Below are positions 10,014 to 18,532 of a DNA stretch of 21,387 nucleotides, one piece after another. The position numbers were made by a program, and so were the translations under genes. Every line of letters begins with the position of its first letter. Within the stretch, counting starts at the first letter, position 1. The notes beneath the pieces were generated by a model. The model was not told where the DNA came from. It saw nothing but the letters and a program-made list of their open reading frames with translations, and searched no databases. The stretch lies in NCBI GenBank assembly GCA_030770535.1, contig JASVEC010000271.1:1-21387 (forward strand), written 5' to 3'. Source of the stretch: Batkoa obscura. Its lineage: Eukaryota > Entomophthoromycota > Entomophthoromycetes > Entomophthorales > Batkoaceae.

Positions 10014-10217
10014 TTAGTTTATCAATTTAATATTATCGATAAATAAAAGATTACCACGGATTTGTATATCGGCACTAAATTTCTGTCCTGACTTAATATT
10101 TCTACTATTATAATTCTCAGTGTTATTTAATTTAAATATGCTAGGTAAGTACACGTCGAATATTTTATTATCGTCTTTTATGGTTAATTTGCGATGATTT
10201 ACTTCTAATACTTCCAT
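10014..10217 (-). CDS. Small viral protein of unknown function, 67 aa
   Basis: A short frame between the TFIIS-like and Cys/His genes, on the same strand, with gaps of about 20-25 bases on each side. This close packing is the main reason to take it as real. The product is strand-rich (VNHRKLTIKDDNKIFDVYL, then KFSADIQIRGNLLFIDNIKL). It has no cysteines and looks like a small beta barrel, perhaps of the OB type. I do not recognise a family. A role in nucleic-acid binding would be a guess. Confidence 0.55.
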   Translation of the reverse strand: MEVLEVNHRKLTIKDDNKIFDVYLPSIFKLNNTENYNSRNIKSGQKFSADIQIRGNLLFIDNIKLIN

Positions 10218-10241
10218 CCCTACACGTAGTAACTATTAGCG

Positions 10242-10535
10242 TCAAATAATTTTCTCAGTGAAATCACAAAATTTACACTTATAAAAGTTAGTAGCTCCCT
10301 CGTCTATCGACCTTAGTTGTATTTGAAATGTATATATTCCTAATTCATTGCAATTATTGCATAAGGTTAAGTTTATATCACTAAAATCATCAGAATTATT
10401 ATTATTGTTCAACCATATATGTGATTGATTTCTAAAAACATATGACTTCATATCATCGTAATCTTTAAACTCTTCAAATGTCGGATAATCGCCCTTAAAT
10501 AAAGGGTTTATCATATTATACCACTTTTTTTCCAT
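10242..10535 (-). CDS. TFIIS-like transcription elongation factor or RNA polymerase zinc-ribbon subunit, 97 aa
   Basis: The C-terminal half is a clear TFIIS-type zinc ribbon. C59 and C62 (CNNC) pair with C87 and C90 (CKFC). Between them sits QLRSIDEGAT-x-FYKC, matching the family signature Q-x-R-S-x-D-E-x2-T-x-F. The D78-E79 pair is the acidic dipeptide that enters the RNA polymerase active site and promotes cleavage of backtracked RNA. That favours TFIIS over RPB9, whose ribbons usually lack it. The N-terminal half (1-55) is short and unassigned, so the protein is smaller than cellular TFIIS, as in other NCLDV versions. It diverges from the DNA polymerase gene, and its start lies directly behind a promoter-like module. 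It looks whole. Confidence 0.9.
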   Translation of the reverse strand: MEKKWYNMINPLFKGDYPTFEEFKDYDDMKSYVFRNQSHIWLNNNNNSDDFSDINLTLCNNCNELGIYTFQIQLRSIDEGATNFYKCKFCDFTEKII

Positions 10536-10547
10536 CTACTTTTTTTT

Positions 10548-10575
10548 ATTGTCTCATCAAATTACTTTTCAGAAA
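10548..10575 (-). promoter_or_regulatory. Promoter-like module before the TFIIS-like gene
   Basis: On the minus strand: TTTTCTGAAAA, then GTAATTTGATGAGA, then an A-rich run reaching the ATG at 10,535, about 18 bases downstream of the GATGAG block. It is the inverted partner of the module at 10,865-10,903. Of the four copies, this one lies closest to a start codon. Confidence 0.6.
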
Positions 10576-10599
10576 ATAAATAAAATAATCATTTTTATT

Positions 10600-10850
10600 T
10601 GTCAACTGAATATTTACTTGATGTCAACTGAAATTTTAATTATGTAAATCTGGGAGATCTTTCAAAAAAATACAAAATAGAAATAAATAGAAATTATGTA
10701 TTAAATAGATTTAAAATGGATCCAATTCCATCGAATCAATGATTCAAAACTACTTATTTTGGTTTTGTATTTTTTTTGAAACTTTTGCCAGGATTACATA
10801 ACTAAATTTTTACTTGATGTCAACTAAATGTTTACTTGATAAATAAAAAT
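10600..10850. repeat. Palindromic repeat between the TFIIS-like and polymerase genes
   Basis: One full copy of the viral repeat (10,623 to about 10,817, 195 bp), nearly identical to the pair at 8,685-9,076. It is flanked by short TTTACTTGAT-type ends and then by the two inverted promoter-like modules. The whole gap between the divergent genes is thus one nested inverted repeat. Confidence 0.85.
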
Positions 10851-10864
10851 AATTACTTTATTTA

Positions 10865-10903
10865 TTTTCTGAAAAGTAATTTGATGAGATAAATAATGGT
10901 GAA
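10865..10903 (+). promoter_or_regulatory. Promoter-like module before the DNA polymerase gene
   Basis: TTTTCTGAAAA, GTAATTTGATGAGA, then TAAATAATGGTGAA, ending 17 bases before the polymerase ATG. The last block is shared with the modules before the RPB1 and capping fossils (TAAATAATGGTGAGG). The ATG within AATAATGGTGAA is out of line with the polymerase start and is not used as the start here. Confidence 0.6.
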
Positions 10904-10919
10904 TTAATTAGTAACGAAA

Positions 10920-13037
10920 ATGTTTATTATAAATTGGTTTGAAAGTAACGGATACATTATAGGTAAATCTGTAAACAATAATTTTATTAAGGTTTATTTT
11001 AACGATTTCGGTTATATTAAAGAGCCAAGATATAATTGCGAAATGGTTATGTCTACTACACTTGTTAATTCTCAAAAGAGACCCTATTTTAAAACAGATG
11101 GTAAAGAAACAATTGAAAAGGTATCTAAAATTACAAGATTCCTTACATACTATGATATTACATTTTGCTGCTATGTAGAATATGATATAATAAACTTTCC
11201 TTTAGTCAAAAATTTAAGAAGAAAATCTTCCGAAGAACCTCCTCCTAAGCTATCATTATTAGCTTATGATATAGAAGTATATTCTTCTAATAATTATAGA
11301 ATGCCAAATGCTTCTATTCCAGAAGATAAGATAGTACTTATAGCTATGATAATGGACGAAAAGATTATTACTCTAAATAATTCTAATGAATTGGACTTGA
11401 TTAAAGATTTCTTTAGTAACTTGGAATATTTACAGCCTGACATTATAACAGGATACAATAATCTGGGCTTTGATAATATGTATATTTACGAACGAGCTAA
11501 CTTTTTAAATCTTGCTCCAAGTCTGAAAAGTTACTCCATATCATGGTATTCTAATGCCTTTGGGTACAATGATTATGTATTTATATCGAAGTTCATTAAT
11601 TTTGACGTTATGCAATTTATACGTAAAGAATATAAACTTCCGAAGTATTCTTTAAATTTTGTATCTAAGGAATATTTAAATGAAGAAAAGTTAGATGTAG
11701 ATATCTTCCAGTTAATAAGAGATAACAACCTCGAAAGACTTACACAGTACTGTATACAAGACACAAAATTAGTTTTGAAACTTATAGATAAACTAGATAT
11801 TATAACTACTTTGGTTGAAATGTCATCTATATTTAACATAAGTATTCAGGATTTGTATACAAGAGGACAAAGACATAAACTAACACCTATCATATATCGA
11901 AAGTGTTTTAATAGAAACATAATATATGAAACAATGCAAGGTGATACTTATAATTATAAAGGAGCTACAGTCATTTCTCCAGATAAAGGAATCTATAACA
12001 ATTGCTCAATTATTGATTTCGCTTCTTTATATCCATCTATATTAATAGCTTATAATATATGTTATTATACACATACAAAAGAAAAAGAAAATAGCTACGA
12101 AATAACACTTGAAAACTCAGATAAAATATATTTCAAAAAAGATGTACCTGGTATATTACCCGAGATCACTCAAGAATTAATTGCTACTAGAAAGAAATAT
12201 AAAAAGAATTTTATAAAACAATGGTGCTACAAGATAGCAGCTAATTCCATATATGGTCTAATAGCCAGAGACTTTGTGCAAGGTGCAGCTAGTATAACAT
12301 CGATTGGTAGACATTCGATTAATCGAGCTATATCTTATATCCAAGAAAACTTAAATAGAAGAGTTATATATGGAGATACGGATTCTTGTATTATTGATTT
12401 TTCTGACACTAATGTAAATGAAATAAAAGATAAAACTATTAATCTCGCTAAAGAAGTATCTAAGCTCTTTAAAGAACCAATGTCTTTAGAGTTTGAAAAC
12501 ATATATACAAAATTATTTATATTTTCAAAGAAAAGGTATATAGCTTATAAAGAAGATAATAGCATTATTTATAAAGGAATTGTTATGAAAAGAAGAGACA
12601 ATTGCAATTATCTTAAAAAGACATACCAGGGTATTTTAGATCTTATTAATGAAGGAAGGTCTCGGGATCACATAAAAAGATATGTTACTAATAGATTATT
12701 AAAGATTTATCAAGGCGAGGTGAAAGAAAAAGATTTATATATATATACAAGTATTGGCGAGGAATATACATCGGAATCTAATCCTCAAAATATATTAAAG
12801 AATAAATATAATTTAACTAAAGGAGATAGGGTAGAGTATTTATTATGTCATAACGATAATAATCTCCAAGGTCATAAAATGTTTTTATCAGATGATAAAA
12901 ACCATCCAGAAATAGATTATTTATATTATATTGAAAAGAAATTCATAAATCCTTTATCTGAAGTTTTAGAATTAGTGCATCTTGAAAATTTACCAAAGAC
13001 AATTTATGAAAATTTGATATTAAATAAAATGGTGTGA
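10920..13037 (+). CDS. B-family DNA polymerase, viral type, 705 aa
   Basis: This replicative polymerase has both proofreading and polymerase parts. The 3'-5' exonuclease motifs are DIE near residue 116, NNLGFDNM near 180 and YCIQD near 276. The polymerase motifs are DFASLYPSI (motif A) near 365, KIAANSIYG (motif B) near 438, YGDTDS (motif C) near 483 and KKRY near 537. The two aspartates of motif C and the one of motif A are the catalytic metal ligands. GILPEI followed by TRKKYKK before motif B is typical of RNA-primed viral polymerases. I see no insert of the kind that marks protein-primed plasmid enzymes, though only an alignment can settle this. At 705 residues it is compact; most NCLDV polymerases are around 900 or more. 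It looks whole, and RPB2 follows after six bases. Confidence 0.93.
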   Translation: MFIINWFESNGYIIGKSVNNNFIKVYFNDFGYIKEPRYNCEMVMSTTLVNSQKRPYFKTDGKETIEKVSKITRFLTYYDITFCCYVEYDIINFPLVKNLRRKSSEEPPPKLSLLAYDIEVYSSNNYRMPNASIPEDKIVLIAMIMDEKIITLNNSNELDLIKDFFSNLEYLQPDIITGYNNLGFDNMYIYERANFLNLAPSLKSYSISWYSNAFGYNDYVFISKFINFDVMQFIRKEYKLPKYSLNFVSKEYLNEEKLDVDIFQLIRDNNLERLTQYCIQDTKLVLKLIDKLDIITTLVEMSSIFNISIQDLYTRGQRHKLTPIIYRKCFNRNIIYETMQGDTYNYKGATVISPDKGIYNNCSIIDFASLYPSILIAYNICYYTHTKEKENSYEITLENSDKIYFKKDVPGILPEITQELIATRKKYKKNFIKQWCYKIAANSIYGLIARDFVQGAASITSIGRHSINRAISYIQENLNRRVIYGDTDSCIIDFSDTNVNEIKDKTINLAKEVSKLFKEPMSLEFENIYTKLFIFSKKRYIAYKEDNSIIYKGIVMKRRDNCNYLKKTYQGILDLINEGRSRDHIKRYVTNRLLKIYQGEVKEKDLYIYTSIGEEYTSESNPQNILKNKYNLTKGDRVEYLLCHNDNNLQGHKMFLSDDKNHPEIDYLYYIEKKFINPLSEVLELVHLENLPKTIYENLILNKMV

Positions 13038-13043
13038 ATAAAC

Positions 13044-15074
13044 ATGGAAAAACCAAAAATAACTATTTTAGATTCTACTAGAAACTTTTTCATAGAAAAT
13101 ACAAATGAAAGAATTTATGAATATAAAGAGAATATGTGGTATGGACATCCAATTATTAGAAATAAAGCAATAATATTCAACAAAGAAAAATATGAATTAA
13201 AAAAGAATGTCATCTATGTAAATAATGTTAATATATATAATATATATAAATATGCAATTATAGATAACTGGTTTATATTAAACACTCCTGAATATTATCG
13301 GATGAAAAATATATGTCAATATACATACAACAAAAAAACCACTCAAAGTGGCATAAAATCTATGACTCCGTTGATTGAATATATAATCTACAAACTTGTT
13401 TTGAATATTAAAGATGATATAGATCATTTAATGTTTAAAAGAGTAAAGATAGATTATAAAGAATCTTTCAATCTTTCTAATAGATCTTTAGTAGATGCTT
13501 ATACACATTTAAGAAAGATAAGACTAGATCTTGATCCAAATAATAAATTAGTAAATATAAGAGATGTACATCCATCGTTTAAAGGATTTGTATGTATCTC
13601 AGATACTCCTGATAACAAGAATGTTGGTATGATTAAAACTTTAGCCAAAAATGCATTTATAAGTAATGAGTTTAATAAAGAAGATATAAGTCATTTGAAA
13701 AGTCAAATAACACAAATATCTAAGAAAAATAGTATTTTAGTATTTTATAATTCAGAATGTTTAGGATTTATAGATTCTTTAGAAGATCATAAAGAATTAT
13801 GTATTTCTTATTTACCATATACTTCATTTACTAATATAAAAATAGCTATAATAACAGATACACCAGGAAGATATATGAGAAGATTTGCTGATGGGAAGAT
13901 AAAATTTGTAGGTGAAGTAACTAAAGAGGATATAAAAAGTTTAGATGTTTATGATTTATTAAGTCCTGCAGGTAATCTCATACCTTATGTAAATCATAAT
14001 CAATCGGCAAGAATAACATTTGCTATAAATATGCAAAAACAAGCTATTTCTAGAGAATATGATCTATATGAAAAATCATCTATTAATAACATAACAGAAA
14101 AATGGTATATACCTACATGTGAAGCTCCAATGATCAAAGCACCTATGACTGAATTCTTTCCATATAATGGCATCAATCTTAAATGTAAAATAGCATTTTA
14201 TGATAAACTAAATATAGAAGATGCTATTGTTATGTCAGACAAAGCTGCTGGTAAATTCACAAGTTATAGATTAGGTGTAATGAAAGAATCATATAGACAA
14301 ATATTCAAATTCTCTTTAAATGAAAAATATGATGATGATGGTGTTATTAAAGTTGGGTCTCAAGTAGAAAAAGGGGATATATTGGCTAAAATATACGAAC
14401 CATCAGATATAAAAAATATATTGTCAATAAAATCCAAATTTTCAGGAGAAGTTATTGATGTAGTAAAAGATAAAAGAATGTTAATTATTAGAATTAAAGA
14501 GAAAAGGCTTGTACGTGTAGGTGATAAATTTACATCAAGATATGGACAAAAAGGTGTTGTGGGAAAAATAGTGCCTCATGAAGAATTATATAAAGTATTT
14601 AAAGAAGAAGTGGATATAGTCATAAATCCATGTGCTATTCCTAGCCGTATGACTATCGGGCAATTGATGGAAATGAACGAGACAAATGGTTATTGTTATT
14701 ATCAATCATTAAGACATCATGTAATAGATAAAGCCTATTCTGTTGCTCAAACATCACAAAGTTATTTTTCTCACAGCTCTGTTTCAGGGAAATCTCAAGG
14801 AGGTGGTTTTCGATTTGGAGAAATGGAAAAAGATTGTTTAATTGCTTACAAAGCTGAAAAATATCTTAAAGAGATATTTATTGATAATGCTGATGTATAT
14901 TCTGTTTATGTATGCAAAGATTGTGAATATAATATAGCTTATAGTAACAATTATCCAGGACCTTGTCGTATATGTAAAGGAAATAACATCAAAGAAATGA
15001 AAATACCTTACTCTTCGAAATTATCTGCAATGGCATTAATAAATAGTAATATATTATTATCTATAAATAAATAA
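13044..15074 (+). CDS. Second-largest viral RNA polymerase subunit (RPB2-like), 676 aa, compact
   Basis: This protein forms half of the catalytic cleft of a multisubunit RNA polymerase. Conserved blocks run in order: DDIDHLMFKR near residue 130 (lobe-to-fork region), DVHPSFKGFVCISDTPDNKN near 173, NHNQSARITFAINM near 316, FFPYNGINLKC near 370, then IEDAIVMSDKAA. GDKFTSRYGQKG near 492 lies in the hybrid-binding region. IPSRMTIGQLME near 531 and GGGFRFGEMEKD near 586 follow. A zinc ribbon with two C-x2-C pairs spans about 623-642, and the protein ends with IPYSSKLSAMALINSN, the usual clamp-contact tail. Cellular and most viral RPB2 proteins exceed 1,100 residues. Here the part ahead of the fork is only about 130 residues long, and the close upstream polymerase gene leaves no room for more. 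It looks whole. Confidence 0.92.
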   Translation: MEKPKITILDSTRNFFIENTNERIYEYKENMWYGHPIIRNKAIIFNKEKYELKKNVIYVNNVNIYNIYKYAIIDNWFILNTPEYYRMKNICQYTYNKKTTQSGIKSMTPLIEYIIYKLVLNIKDDIDHLMFKRVKIDYKESFNLSNRSLVDAYTHLRKIRLDLDPNNKLVNIRDVHPSFKGFVCISDTPDNKNVGMIKTLAKNAFISNEFNKEDISHLKSQITQISKKNSILVFYNSECLGFIDSLEDHKELCISYLPYTSFTNIKIAIITDTPGRYMRRFADGKIKFVGEVTKEDIKSLDVYDLLSPAGNLIPYVNHNQSARITFAINMQKQAISREYDLYEKSSINNITEKWYIPTCEAPMIKAPMTEFFPYNGINLKCKIAFYDKLNIEDAIVMSDKAAGKFTSYRLGVMKESYRQIFKFSLNEKYDDDGVIKVGSQVEKGDILAKIYEPSDIKNILSIKSKFSGEVIDVVKDKRMLIIRIKEKRLVRVGDKFTSRYGQKGVVGKIVPHEELYKVFKEEVDIVINPCAIPSRMTIGQLMEMNETNGYCYYQSLRHHVIDKAYSVAQTSQSYFSHSSVSGKSQGGGFRFGEMEKDCLIAYKAEKYLKEIFIDNADVYSVYVCKDCEYNIAYSNNYPGPCRICKGNNIKEMKIPYSSKLSAMALINSNILLSINK

Positions 15075-15129
15075 AAAAAAACATTCAAATTATTTCATCA
15101 AAGAAGAAATTAGAAATAAACAAAAATAG

Positions 15130-15660
15130 ATCTATTTAATATCTAGATTAGTTTATTTTTTATCAAGTAAATATTCAGTTGACATCAAGTAAAAATTTAG
15201 TTATGTAATCCTGGCAAAAGTTTCAGAAAAAATACAAAACCAAAATAATTAGTTTTGGATCATTGATTCGATGGAAGTAGATCCATTTTAATTCTATTTA
15301 ATATCTAGATTAGTTTATTTTTTATCAAGTAAATATTCAGTTAACATCAAGTAAAAATTTAGTTATGTAATCCTGGCAAAAGTTTCAGAAAAAAATACAA
15401 AACCAAAATAATTAGTTTTGGATCATTGATTCGATGGAATTGGATCCATTCTAAATCTATTTAATACATAATTTCTATTTATTTCTATTTTGTATTTTTT
15501 TGAAAGATCTCCCAGATTTACATAATTAAAATTTCAGTTGACATCAAGTAAAAATTTAGTTATGTAATCCTGGCAAAAGTTTCAAAAAAAATACAAAACC
15601 AAAATAATTAGTTTTGAATCATTAATTCGATGGAATTGGATCCATTCTAAATCTATTTAA
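15130..15660. repeat. Palindromic repeat array at the right edge of the viral part
   Basis: Three copies stand in the orientation opposite to those at 8.7-9.2 kb. A short variant comes first (about 15,150-15,330), like the one at 9,077-9,240, then a full copy (about 15,330-15,540), then a copy that stops at about 15,660 after CCATTCTAAATCTATTTAA. After that point the sequence no longer matches the family. This makes it the most precise marker of the element's right boundary. The array follows the RPB2 stop after about 75 AT-rich bases. Confidence 0.85.
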
Positions 15661-17843
15661 TTTAGCAATAGTATAACTATTGAAAATAACTTGATTCAAA
15701 TTAAAATACTAAAGTTGATTCGAGGAATATCTTAGCTGGAGGGTAGCTTTTAAAAAATCCTCACTGCATTTAAATCGAATCACTGGTTATTCAATTAAAA
15801 ATACCAAAATTTGGAACAAAGTTTTGTTGCTCAACTGATCCAAACGATTATGCATTTGAGAGTAACGCTTCTGAATCTAGTTGGGCTTGCGATATTAAAT
15901 TTAATATTTAAAGCTACCTCTTTTGGTAAAATTCATATGAAGTTTTGAAAACAATTTTTGACTAGTAAAATATAAAATGTAAATAAATAATTCATATTTT
16001 TTCAAATCAACCCCTGTTTTATGTAAATTTAGCTTTTAAGTCCCATATTAAAATTCACTACTTAATAATATTTAAAAACATTTAGATAGCAAAAAACACA
16101 AATACGTAAATAACTCATTAGTTTACAAAATCCTCCATTCTTATATATTGACACAATTATAATCTCTTTGTCAAGGAAATTTTATTTAGTATGATTTATA
16201 AATAAACAACTTAAATCTATTTTAAAAATTTTTCTAAATCTATACAAACATTGTGTTAAATAAAGTCTTGATAAATTTTGATAGCCTCTACCATTCTTAA
16301 AATAGATATTTAAAGTTGTATTAATTTTAGAATTACTTTGTTTTATAAAAGAAGTATCTATAAATACAAAATAGCTATAAAAAAACCTCTCTAAAAGTTA
16401 AAAGTTAGCTGATTTTCATTATATATATTGTAAAAAATATCGCTTTGTATAATAAAATTTGATATTTTGTATACTTATAGGGCGAAGTTCTGGATATGAT
16501 TAATTCTTGAAACAGAGTCAGTCAATTGCACCCCTGACATTGATATAAAATTTAAATGATAAATTTGACAACCAAAAGTTGAAAGGTAAATTTTAAAGTT
16601 AAAGTCAAATAAACAAAGGGATTAAAAGCTTTGTACATCATAGAATCATCTATTTGATTGATTTGTTTTAAACCTTTTACAATCAGCGTATTTGAGTTAG
16701 GACTTGGAATCGGAACTGATAAAGTCAAGTTACTAATTTCCCCAAAGTTTAGGATTAACAAAGCTTTATATAAAAAACTTACAGCTTTTACACAAGCTTC
16801 TTGTTTATTAGAAAATGTTCATAATTATAAAATTAATAATCCTAAGCTTTGTTAGCGAATGGGAGAGCAACATCATTATTTCATTGACAATAAAGATTTT
16901 AAAAAAATTAAAATTGAGTATTTTTTTGTAAATTTAAAGTTAATAATTAGCTATGCTAGCCCAAGTTGTATTTTTGAATAACAATTACTAAGACTTGTTT
17001 AGATATACTAATGTTAATGTAAGTTAAGGTACAAAAAACAATCATGTAATAGAATAATAAATTTCAAAATATTATAGTTTATGCCTATGATTGTATAAAA
17101 CGATAAATTCAAAAAGCTTAGCTATATAACACTTGCTTCACCTTAAATAACATATCCTTAGCTAGACTATATATAAAATATGATAATTAGTATGAAACAT
17201 CAGACCAAAGTAAAAATTAATGGGCCAACAACTCTCCATTTATATATTTAAAAAAACAAGATCAAAAAGCTAAGTGTCAAAAGCTTCAGCCAATAACTAG
17301 ATATTTATTTATAAAAATAAAGTTTATTTTATTACTAACACTAATGAAAACTGGAAGTTTTTTGATACTATTTGTTTAAATCAATACTAATAAAAATTGT
17401 TATATATCCGGGTTACTAGTAAAGTGTTGTCTAAAGTATTTTCAAGTATATTGTGAAATCTAAACTATTTTAAAATGTCTATTAAGTTTAAAAATGGTAG
17501 AGAAAAAAGATTTAAAGCTAATGCTATAATACCTTAAAAAGATCCTAATTGTGTAGGTTTTTAAAAAATTATGTTGAAATTACTTTTATGATAAAGATTT
17601 TGATAAAAACTTCTTAACTTTTAAAATTGATTTTTAAATATTGACATATAAAAAATTAGTTATTTCAAAAAGATTATTTAGTAATATTAGCTCTATTTTA
17701 TGATCTAATACAAAAATGGTTTTTATTTCTAGTTTGCAATTTAATTTCTAGGTTTGAGCTATCCCTATCATACTATTTTTATTTTAGACTGGATAAATTT
17801 ACTTATTAAATTTTACCTCAAATGCAACTTTTATAAAAATAAA

Positions 17844-17930
17844 TGCCCATTTGTGGAGCCTCATATTCATAGCTATAGAGCTATAGGGAGGATATTATGA
17901 TTATATGGCATAATTCACAAATGTGGGTTT
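17844..17930. repeat. Small inverted repeat
   Basis: CCCATTTGTG at the left pairs with CACAAATGTGGG at the right, across a loop that itself holds a small palindrome (ATAGCT, ATAG, AGCTAT). It may be a short MITE or hairpin of another family; I see no second copy in the window. Confidence 0.4.
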
Positions 17931-18126
17931 TAATAAAGTATTAAAAATGTGTGTTGATAAAAAATCGAAATGAAAATTAAAAAATTATGACTAATACTAG
18001 ACATAAGATTTAAATAATATATTATTGATAATATTAATATTTTTGAAAATTGAATAGCTTGTTTATAATCCCAATCTAATAAACGTATATCAAAGGAGCT
18101 TTTGGGAACCTTTAAATAGTATACAG

Positions 18127-18244
18127 CATATGAGAAGATGTCTTTTTGTATTTAAGAATTTTACTAACAATTTTTTCACTCAAACCACAGGCGCTTAAAA
18201 GATAGAGAAAGTGATCAAAGCCAAAAAAACATATCTAACATATA
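18127..18244 (+). mobile_element. TA-type MITE, diverged copy
   Basis: It shares GTATTTAAGAATTTTACTAA and a GCGCTTAAAAGAT core with the clearer copies to the right. Its ends (CATATGAGAAGATGT and ACATATC) have drifted from the TGGGG terminus. Confidence 0.55.
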
Positions 18245-18389
18245 TAATTGATTATTACTTTTATTGACTAATTGCAGAATATAATTTAAAATTTAATATG
18301 AATAAAAAGCTTTTTATAATATAAGAGTATTTTTTATAATCTCATCATTTTTTTGGTTTTCTAAAGCTATTATTGTTGAAAGAGAAAAA

Positions 18390-18532
18390 AAAAGAGGTGT
18401 ATTAAGTTTTTTTTAATATTTCTTTATCATAAATTTAATTTCATTTACTTTTTCTCCATTTCTTTTGAGCATTATTTGAATGGAATAGCTATCAGTAAAA
18501 TTTTTAAACAAAAATACATTTTCTATATATGG
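18390..18532 (-). mobile_element. TA-type MITE, diverged copy in reverse orientation
   Basis: GGTGTATTAAG at the left, then a TTTCATTTACTTTTTCTCCA block, and GTAAAATTTTTAAACAAAAA before the right end match the reverse-oriented copy at 20,413-20,514. The termini are eroded, so the limits are approximate. Confidence 0.4.

Larger units (their letters stand above)
1..15660. mobile_element. Endogenous NCLDV-like virus or virus-like element, left end outside the window
   Basis: Virus-type replication and transcription genes (helicase, RPB1, capping enzyme, TFIIS-like factor, B-family DNA polymerase, RPB2) lie on both strands without visible introns. They are separated by a repeat family confined to this segment. 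The element runs off the left edge and ends at about 15,660 inside a repeat copy. It is a broken fossil: the left third has a few dozen breaks by eye, while the genes from about 6,900 to 15,074 still read open. Exact repeat duplicates and long open frames argue that at least the right part is young. I see no capsid, packaging ATPase, integrase or terminal repeat in the window, so a virus and a capsidless linear plasmid cannot be told apart. Basis: motifs seen in sequence; the family assignment is from known gene content of Nucleocytoviricota; integration is inferred. Confidence 0.8.

Noticed and set aside
10242-10535. RPB9 rather than TFIIS
   Set aside because: The D-E pair in the ribbon is the TFIIS cleavage signature; RPB9 usually lacks it. 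The two remain hard to separate in short viral proteins.
11573-11839. A minus-strand gene of 88 codons
   Set aside because: It is antisense to the exonuclease part of the DNA polymerase and has no motif.
1-15660. A Polinton or adintovirus copy
   Set aside because: No integrase, protease, packaging ATPase, capsid or terminal repeats are visible, and those elements do not normally carry RPB1, RPB2 or a TFIIS-like factor.
1-15660. A yeast-type cytoplasmic linear plasmid
   Set aside because: The helicase and capping genes would fit, but RPB1 and RPB2 are separate genes here, a TFIIS-like gene is present, and the polymerase motifs look RNA-primed. Kept only as a distant alternative.
16552-16855. 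Overlapping genes on opposite strands
   Set aside because: Both frames are short, with no recognisable domain or neighbour. At most one is a decayed transposon piece, so no gene is called.
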